Shown here in pieces: positions 57,306 through 64,000 of a stretch of 64,000 bases of DNA. The notes under the pieces were generated by a model. That model was not told where the DNA came from and did no database searches. It worked only from the letters and a program-made list of their open reading frames with translations. Position numbers and translations under genes: made by a program. The DNA is from Mactromeris polynyma (Eukaryota > Mollusca > Bivalvia > Venerida > Mactridae): NCBI GenBank assembly GCA_032209605.1, contig JASFXZ010000016.1:16306001-16370000 (forward strand). The letters are read 5' to 3'. Positions within the stretch are counted from its first letter, which is position 1; every line of letters begins with the position of its first letter.

Positions 57306-57690
57306 AATATACAACATTAGACTTTGAAGTGATCATTGTTGTAATTCATTTAAATTCAGCTGCAGGTTTTCGAGATGTAGCCCGACACCAAAATGCAACC
57401 GTACAATAAGATATGCCTCCCTTAGAGGACGCAGAGAACAGAATATTAGAACAACTATACAGGTAGTTTTATGATAATTTATGATATATTTCTAAATTAA
57501 CATATGGTATACACATAATCATCAATATTCATAGAAAAAAATATCACAATAATAAAGCAATAAGTAAACATCAAAGAAAATTTGAGTCGAAATTCATAAT
57601 GTGTAATAAAATGACTTTCAACATTCGAACAAAGCATGAGAATACAACATGCATGAACAATTAAACACATCGTTCCAACACTGTAACTAC
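57306..57690. other. 3' flank of right NLR gene, nothing recognised
   Basis: AT-rich sequence shared with the left copy, with no open frame. Confidence 0.4.
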
Positions 57691-57699
57691 ACTTTAACC

Positions 57700-57960
57700 T
57701 CTTGAAAGAGGCCCTATCTTGATCAACACCCTCTCTTCAACAACACAGTTACTATATGTTAAACCTCTCAGTAGAGGCCCTCCCTTGATCAACACCCTCT
57801 CTTCAACAACACAGTTACTATATTTTAAACCTCTCAGTAGAGGCCCTCCCTTGATCAACACCCTCTCTTCAACAACACAGTTACTATATTTTAAACCTCT
57901 CAGTAGAGGCCCTCCCTTGATCAACACCCTCTCATCAACAACACAGTTACTATACAGTTG
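57700..57960 (+). repeat. 66 bp minisatellite, four units, from a family D element
   Basis: TTGATCAACACCCTCTCTTC begins at 57719, 57785, 57851 and 57917, a 66 bp period. Units join through ACCTCTCAGTAGAGGCCCTC. The left duplication copy has a single unit at 39013-39085, so the expansion postdates the duplication or the left copy contracted. Open frames on both strands are incidental (66 is a multiple of three). Confidence 0.92.
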
Positions 57961-58513
57961 ACATGAAATCATTATCAGTACATTTATGATTCAATGCAAA
58001 CAGTGATTGTCTCAAATTTACAAAACTATGAGGACACAATAAATGACAATCAATTCATGTGTAGACAATAGCTTTCAAGCATCAATATTTTGTCACCAAT
58101 GTAACATTGTTACTCATCAGTATAAAGTGACCATAACAACATTTTTACGAACTTTTTAACAATCACAAATCAACTTTTACACTTTTTCAACATTTCAGTA
58201 ATATACGAGAGTTATTTGACCAATCTAGTGTCCCTTGGTTACCTACCATTACCAACTTGTTCTTCCGGAAGCAACTGACATCTTCTCTACATGAATCAGA
58301 CATGGAGGACATAATTATGTAGTATATTGTATTCAGTCATGGAGAACATACGCCTCATCCGCAGTTAAACACTACGACCATTTTATAGAAACTATCGTAT
58401 TCACCAAAAATGTCAAAACAGTTTTTTTGGAATTTTGTATCTAAACGTGACTAACCTTGTAGGAAATGATGTAATTAAGAAAATGCATGGTCACGTGATA
58501 TGTTATAAGCAAG
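57961..58513. other. 3' flank of right NLR gene
   Basis: AT-rich and similar to 39086-39630. Expected to include the 3' untranslated region; no polyadenylation signal placed. Confidence 0.35.
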
Positions 58514-61215
58514 TTACTGACAACTTGTTGTTTCAAATTGCAACCTTCTATCATCTTTATATGTGATGTTTACTGTAGGTATTGGTGTAAGATACTCAGA
58601 CATATAATCCACCGACTCCTGCCATGACTCCTCCTCTGACAGCACTCGGTGAGTTTCTCCATCAACCGATGTAATATTACAGTCACATAACTCAACTTGT
58701 ATCACAGATTTATTGTTTACAAAACTTTCAATGAAACAATGAAAACATTGACGACTCATTGTGACAACATTCAGCTCTATCTCCACTTGTGTTACATCAG
58801 GATGTAGTTGTAATAAAACATCATCAGGTAACTTCATGTCGAACAGTGTTAGTGACTTGATATATGGAAGATTTTTCACAGCACATGACAATGTTTTCAT
58901 TGTATTGTAATCCAACCCGTACCTTCCATTGATAACAAGATGTTCAAGTTGTGAATACTTAATACAGTTAAATACACCAATATAACAACTACCAATCCTC
59001 TCAGATATTGGATACAATGTGATGGTCTTTAAACTAGAATTGTTTACATTATTACATAAAATCTCAACATCCTGCAGACATAATGAAGTGAGTTGTGTAT
59101 GATGTGGAAGATTTAGAGTCAATGTAAAGTCACTATCACCACACTGGTGATTATCACAATACACAGTACACAATTTTATATTTTCAATGAGAATATTGTC
59201 AGACAGAAATTTCACCAGATTATGTAAATTGTTATGTTGCATTGTAACACAAAACAGAGACAATGATGTCAGATATTGGAGACTGCTCACAGGTAATTTT
59301 GGTATCAATGTACGTCTACCTTCAATACAAACAGTGTGCAATGTGGATTGATTCCGTAACATGCACTCAGTGAACTTTACATCATATACATAATCCTCAG
59401 ACAACACCATATTACCAAGATGTAAAATTTGTAGATTTTTGATCTGATCAAACTCAACAAAATATTCACCACGAACTGAATGTAAGTAATGTATACATGT
59501 TCTGTTTGGCAATAAAAGTTGTTTCAGAGCATCAACATATGAACTGACATCTTCACCAGATAAACTATCAATACTATCATATTTAGAATCAAATATAAAA
59601 TCTTCAAGTTTCAATGAAAAGTTTGGATTACTTGACCTACTGACTTGCTTGAAACAATTGATAACCATACTTTGTAGTGACTTGATCTGTTCTCTATAAG
59701 TATAACAGCGGCTATATAACGCATGAAATGTAGCATTTTTTCTGCAACAAGTTAAATCATCTGATACTCTCAAGTATATATCCTTCGACAAAAAATGGAC
59801 TTTTTCACAAGAAAATCCAGAAAGAAAGATGAAAACATTTTGAAACTGCACAATATCATCGAGTGTGGTCCATTTCTTAACAACAATATCAAATGCATTA
59901 CTGCTGTCAAATGAAGATATAAACAATGCTGCGAAATATTCAAGGTAACTCTTGTGCAAGAACGACAGCTTTTGTTCTTGTTTTCCCAATCGACTAATTA
60001 CTTTGTTTCTGGATAAGATGCCAATCTTGCACAAGAAAACCATTTCTTCATCAGAGAAAAAATAAGGTTCTGACATTAACTGTTTTCTAGTGTATACAAG
60101 AAGTGATACACATCTGTCTACTTTGAACAATGATCTAAATGACAGTAAACATATTTTTGCTAAAAGTGCAAAGTGGGTTTTGAAATAAACAAGGTCTGTG
60201 AGTGAATCAGGAAGTTGTACACTACATAATGGTGCTGATGGCGTATGAATGCGTCTCTTTTTATGTCTGTTTTTACATCTCTTTTCAGCTCGTTCAAAGA
60301 GCATTTCCAATATGTTACTGTATATAAGTGCTCTAGACATGTCAGTCAGTTTACAGTCAAACCATATGGCTACCAAATGTGACCCAACTATGGGTATACA
60401 CAACTGGTGATAAAGTCCACACATTTTGATTTCTGTAAAAAAGTCAAACACATTTTTGTTTTCACCATTAGCCTTATTACAACGAGCCACAATTTCTTTA
60501 ACATAACGCGTTGTTGACTCTCCACAAATTCCTCTTATCTGGACTTGACGATCAAGATATTTGGGCGGCAACCTAACAGTTTCTATTTTATACGGTCGGC
60601 ATGTTATTAAAAAAGAGCATTTGTCAGTCGTTATTTTGTCAGGTAGCACGCGAATTTGTTTACGATTAGTTTTTGGGGTCCACTCGTCAAGTCCATCTAA
60701 GATTACAAGACAAACGTGTTCCTTCAAAGTATTTTGCACAAGTTCGTATAATTCATTCATTTTACCAACACATTCTGTTTCAGTAAATACCTGTTCTATA
60801 ATCATGGTTATCACATCGTTTCTATCAGTATCTCGGAGAGATACAAGAAATGTAAAGTCAAATTTTCCCATGAATTCAATATTCTTTTGTGTAACTTCAT
60901 CATCAACTTTTTCCTTACGTTGTGACTTGTACCAAAGCAACGCCATACACTTACAGAGGGATGATTTACCGACACCCGCGTCACCAGTAATAAATACATT
61001 ACTGAAATAATGATCCCCCTTACTAAATATTTCCTTGTAAGAGGAAATTGGATATTGTTCTTTTTCCTCGGTTCTGTGATAAGGAACATGGAACAGAGAT
61101 GGAGGTTGATAAATAGATAAAAGGTCCACCCCATCTTCATCATCATCACATAAAGGTAACACTGGCAAAGTACAACAATCTTCCTGGTACATCTTCATAA
61201 GACGATTTTTGAGAT
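58514..61215 (-). CDS. right NLR gene: NACHT-LRR exon, intact
   Basis: The last exon of a HEPN-NACHT-LRR, NLR-like receptor: 899 codons to the TAA at 58514-58516. The acceptor TATAATTTATTAG precedes 61215, and AT completes a GAT codon from exon 3, giving D then LKNRLMKMYQED. Positions from the first in-exon Met of MKMYQ: Walker A GDAGVGKSS at about 72-80, Walker B LVILDGLDEW at about 164-173, sensor FLITCRP at about 196-202, LCIPI near 266, winged-helix-end motif FLHKSYLEYFAA at about 413-424. An irregular LRR region follows from roughly 560 to the C-terminus (LTSLSLFCV, QLTSLCLQDVEI, QLEHLVINGRY, IKSLTLFDMKL). The STAND ATPase is expected to oligomerise on ligand sensing by the LRRs; ligand and signalling partner are unknown. 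Confidence 0.93.
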
Positions 61216-61771
61216 CTAATAAATTATAAACTTTGTAAGATTAAAATGAAAATCGAAGTCAAGCAGTGAATGCAACAAGTTTACAAAGTACACAACCCCA
61301 CCCAAAGGAAAGCACGGGGAGGCATTAAAATACACATCTACTTGTAAACACACGTACAACCTAGCGTGTTAATTGACCAGCTTTCTATTCTATTTGTAAA
61401 GACTGAAAGAATAATACTAAATAAACTAATTTACAACTAAAGTCTGCTATGCCAAAATAACTTTTGCAGTTCAAATATATGTCTAACTGATTTAAAGGTA
61501 AAACGTTTTAGTTAACATGATAATTGTCTTTAGATCAATGAAGCCTTTATCATCATTTTTGAAAAGCTACCAACACAGACATTACTGGGAAGTAGACTGG
61601 TATATTGTTTGAAAGGAAAACAATAAAACTTAGCATTTATATGTTTGAATTCCCTGGCTGCCATGGTTATACTGTGGTAGATTAACTGTGTTTCTGTGCG
61701 ACGTGCACGGAAATTCGCAAATGCTATATGATAATGAAAATATATATAATGATTTAAACAACATTGTGTAC
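61216..61771 (-). other. right NLR gene intron 3
   Basis: Phase 1, GT at 61771-61770 and AG at 61217-61216. Confidence 0.8.
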
Positions 61772-62162
61772 CTATTTCATTCTCCAGTTTGGCGGCTTGT
61801 TGTGTATCTCTGATTTCTTGCATTGTTTTTTCTTGATTCTCCCGATCCTTTTGTGCATCTTTCTGCAATTGGGACTGTCCTAGTTTAAGTGCCAGCAGAC
61901 CCTGTTTTATTTCAGACTGACCCTGTTTTATTTCAGACTGACCCTGTTTTATTTCGGACTGGTCATGTTTTATATCTGTCTGACCCTGCTGTAATTCTCC
62001 AAGTCCGTGGTCATACAATTGTTCCATTTCCCTCCACTGTTCAATTGTTGTATCATAACGTTCCCTCAGTTTGTCATCTATATCCATCTGTTCTGTCTGG
62101 TCAATTTTGGATGTCAAATCAGTAACTCCGTTACTATGGCAACTGTTGAGTCGTTTTAGAAT
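61772..62162 (-). CDS. right NLR gene: exon 3, end of HEPN and coiled coil
   Basis: 391 bp, same splice signals and same translation as 42764-43154. ILKRLNSC completes HEPN; QSEIKQG heptads form a helical linker; KLENEI ends the exon. Across exon, intron 2 and part of intron 3 I see only one base difference from the left copy (near 61983, CTGACCC versus CTGTCCC), which is silent. Confidence 0.9.
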
Positions 62163-62766
62163 CTGCAAAAATACAGGTATTTAACATGTTAGATAGATAT
62201 TCCTATGTTATGTAACGATGAATTGCTTCATTATTCATTCATACAACAATTAATACACATATATGAATTACTTTGTCAGGAGTAAGATAGAGTTATGGTT
62301 CTTGTATACTGCATTTCCTCTCAATGTCTCTACCATTGTGTGAAGTATTCACAATATCGGTGACATAATGTTGGGATTAAGCTCTGGTGTTACAGATACA
62401 CCAACGAGGATTTTTCAATAGAGACTGTGATTTCTTTTATTGAGAAGGAAGCACACAGAATGTGCGAGTAAACGAAATGTGTAATTATTTGAACATACAT
62501 GTTTATATACCCCATGTACACTTAACAAAAGTGCTAAGTACTCAACTGACATATATAGTACATTGCAGATAAATATGAACATATCAAATACAAATTTTAC
62601 ACAGAGAAGGTTCAAAATGTCTGTAATGCATCTACAAATTTGCAGCAAAAAATACAGCTAATTCATTACAAAATAAAGCCAATTACATAACATCACAAAG
62701 AAATTAAAAGTCACATAAGCAGCAAAGAGGTGAAGTCAGTAATTATTTTAATCTTGGTATTTTTAC
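62163..62766 (-). other. right NLR gene intron 2
   Basis: Phase 0, essentially identical to the left copy except near the donor (about 62745-62765). Confidence 0.8.
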
Positions 62767-62835
62767 CTCAGTTAACTCAGTCCATTTGACAGCCAAGTCT
62801 GTGTCCGATATATAAACTGTACGCATGTGTGCCAC
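62767..62835 (-). CDS. right NLR gene: exon 2, HEPN continuation
   Basis: 69 bp, 23 codons, identical in protein to 43759-43827: VAHMRTVYISDTDLAVKW then TELTE. Supplies the His of the R-x4-6-H HEPN motif. Flanked by TTATGTTTCAG and GTAAAAATAC. Confidence 0.88.
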
Positions 62836-63782
62836 CTGAAACATAAATGAATTATTTAGTCTAGGTTCCTTTTTTGCATCTTCATCACTTCGATATAAAA
62901 AATCAATGATTTATTCATGAAATTGAATTTTTATTGATTCTAATAAAACAAGGGTGGTGCTGAATACGTCTCTATGGATGCATGTATCACAAGCTCGTCA
63001 TCAACACCAGCATTTTTTCAAAGCAGCCAACAGTGTTGGAGAACCTTCGTGTACAGTCCATGATGTTTTGAAGCACATTGTGTACAGTCCATATTGTTTA
63101 AGAGAACATTGTGGACAGACCATGCTGTTTAAGAGGATGTTATGTACAGTCCATGAGGTTTTGAAGAACATTTGTGAATACATGTAATCCATGATGTTTT
63201 GAAGAACATTTGTGTACAGTCCACGATGTTTTGAAGCACATTGTGTACAGTCCATATTGTTTAAGAGAACATTGTGGACAGACCATGCTGTTTAAGAGGA
63301 TGTCATGTACAGTCCATGAGGTTTTGAAGAACATTTGTGTACAGTCCATGATGTTTTGGAGAACATTTGTGTTCAGACCATGATGTTTTGAAGAACATTT
63401 GTGTACAGTCCATGATGTTTTGGAGAACATTTGTGTTCAGACCATGATGTTTTGGAGAACATTTGTGTTCAGACCATGATGTTTTAGAGAACATTTTTAT
63501 ACAGTCCATGATGTATTGGAGCACCTTTTTGTACAGTCCATGATGTTTTGGAGGTAGATTCTGGTTCCATGAAGTAGAATGTTCTAGAAAACAAGAGTCT
63601 GCTATGAAACATGCGTATGTTACTCAAGTATACAACCAACCCATGAAAATGCATACGTACATATACAACATGTAAACAACTATGCAAAACAGACTGAAAA
63701 CGAACACATGGCTGATTTACTATATAAAGACACAAGATGATTACCAAAGCAGTATAAAAAATGCATAAGCAGTTGTACATAC
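62836..63782 (-). other. right NLR gene intron 1
   Basis: Phase 0, GTATGT at 63782 to CAG at 62836. Contains the rearranged 31 bp minisatellite. Confidence 0.8.
63040..63555. repeat. 31-32 bp minisatellite inside intron 1 (right copy)
   Basis: About 15 units of three subtypes (TTGTGGACAGACCATGCTG, TTTGTGTACAGTCCATGATG and TTTGTGTTCAGACCATGATG cores). A higher-order block of several units (near 63050-63180 and 63225-63330) is itself duplicated. Order and number differ from the left copy. Confidence 0.9.
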
Positions 63783-64000
63783 ATGATTTCTACACTCTCT
63801 CAGTCTTGTCGAATCTGCCTCTCGTGAATGGTCAGTAGGGACAGGATTTATCCACACCGCATCGTTAAAATGACGGAGACCACATACATTTCTCAGTAGA
63901 CAACACAACAGAGTAATATCAAAATTGGCCGACAATGGTTTAGTATCGATTGGTGGTAGATAATCCTGTTGTGCTTTCGTTATTTTACCCGTAGCAATCA
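63783..64000 (-). CDS. right NLR gene: exon 1 (visible), DZIP3-like HEPN, cut by window end
   Basis: Counterpart of 44797-45155; only the 3' 218 bp are in the window. It encodes LSANFDITLLCCLLRNVCGL and ends in RECRNH before GTATGT. One residue differs (VWINPVP here, VWKNPVP on the left). The start of the exon and any 5' exon lie beyond the window. Confidence 0.9.

Larger units (their letters stand above)
56125..64000. repeat. segmental duplication, right copy (cut by window edge)
   Basis: Partner of 37475-45155. It begins at GGTGAAATCGTGAATTCC and continues past the window end. Compared with the left copy it carries an extra family A MITE (56532), a fourfold 66 bp array (57700) and an undamaged NACHT-LRR exon, and has a shorter 31 bp array in intron 1. 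Confidence 0.92.

Noticed and set aside
60561..61010. 149-codon plus-strand frame
   Set aside because: Antisense shadow of the NACHT exon.

Overview
This is an AT-rich, intron-bearing animal genomic window, most likely from a bivalve or other lophotrochozoan mollusc. The best clue is two copies of a HEPN(DZIP3-like)-NACHT-LRR gene, an NLR-type immune receptor class that is strongly expanded in bivalves. The rest is dense with short TA-flanked non-autonomous DNA transposons (MITEs), tRNA-like SINE pieces and minisatellites. I see no bacterial features. The species cannot be fixed from the sequence.

Region 1-37.4 kb has no gene I can support. It holds several interspersed families, labelled here as follows. 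A: about 170-180 bp, ends CAGTAAAACCTCA, up to 17 full or partial copies; '+' means the CTTAAAGACCACC half comes first. C: about 140-175 bp, ends CAGTCGGACCTCG. D: built on ACCTCTCTAGAGCAACA. E: ends TAGTTCCCACATCTACAA. F: about 220 bp with TGACGTCA inside the ends. G: a 300 bp repeat without clear ends. H: a 70 bp repeat. There is also a 1.2 kb element with pogo-like ends and a perfect 44 bp fold-back. Several minisatellites (17, 20, 44, 60 and 66 bp units) have clearly grown out of the ends of these elements. Separate arrays are a 45 bp minisatellite at 1-2 kb and a 270 bp polypurine tract at 13.6 kb. One stretch at 30.26-30.74 kb on the minus strand looks like decayed coding sequence with a HEAT-repeat flavour.

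Regions 37.5-45.2 kb and 56.1-64.0 kb are two copies of one segmental duplication, about 19 kb apart, both transcribed leftwards (minus strand). Each carries the same four visible exons: the HEPN start, a 69 bp exon ending the HEPN fold, a coiled-coil exon with exact 7-residue repeats, and one long NACHT-LRR exon. The right-hand copy has an intact 899-codon NACHT-LRR exon but is cut by the window edge in its HEPN exon. The left-hand copy has a 115 bp frameshifting deletion that removes the conserved FLHKSYLEYFAA motif and cuts the LRRs off the reading frame. About 1.2 kb around the coiled-coil exon is almost identical between copies while the flanks and the NACHT exon differ more, which suggests recent gene conversion.

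Between the copies (45.2-56.1 kb) lie transposon relics: a hAT-like transposase pseudogene (47.2-48.8 kb), the 3' end of a non-LTR retrotransposon (49.3-49.6 kb) and a possible Harbinger transposase fragment (50.9-51.1 kb). A likely 5' exon of the left NLR gene could not be identified. All alignments and identities here were judged by eye.
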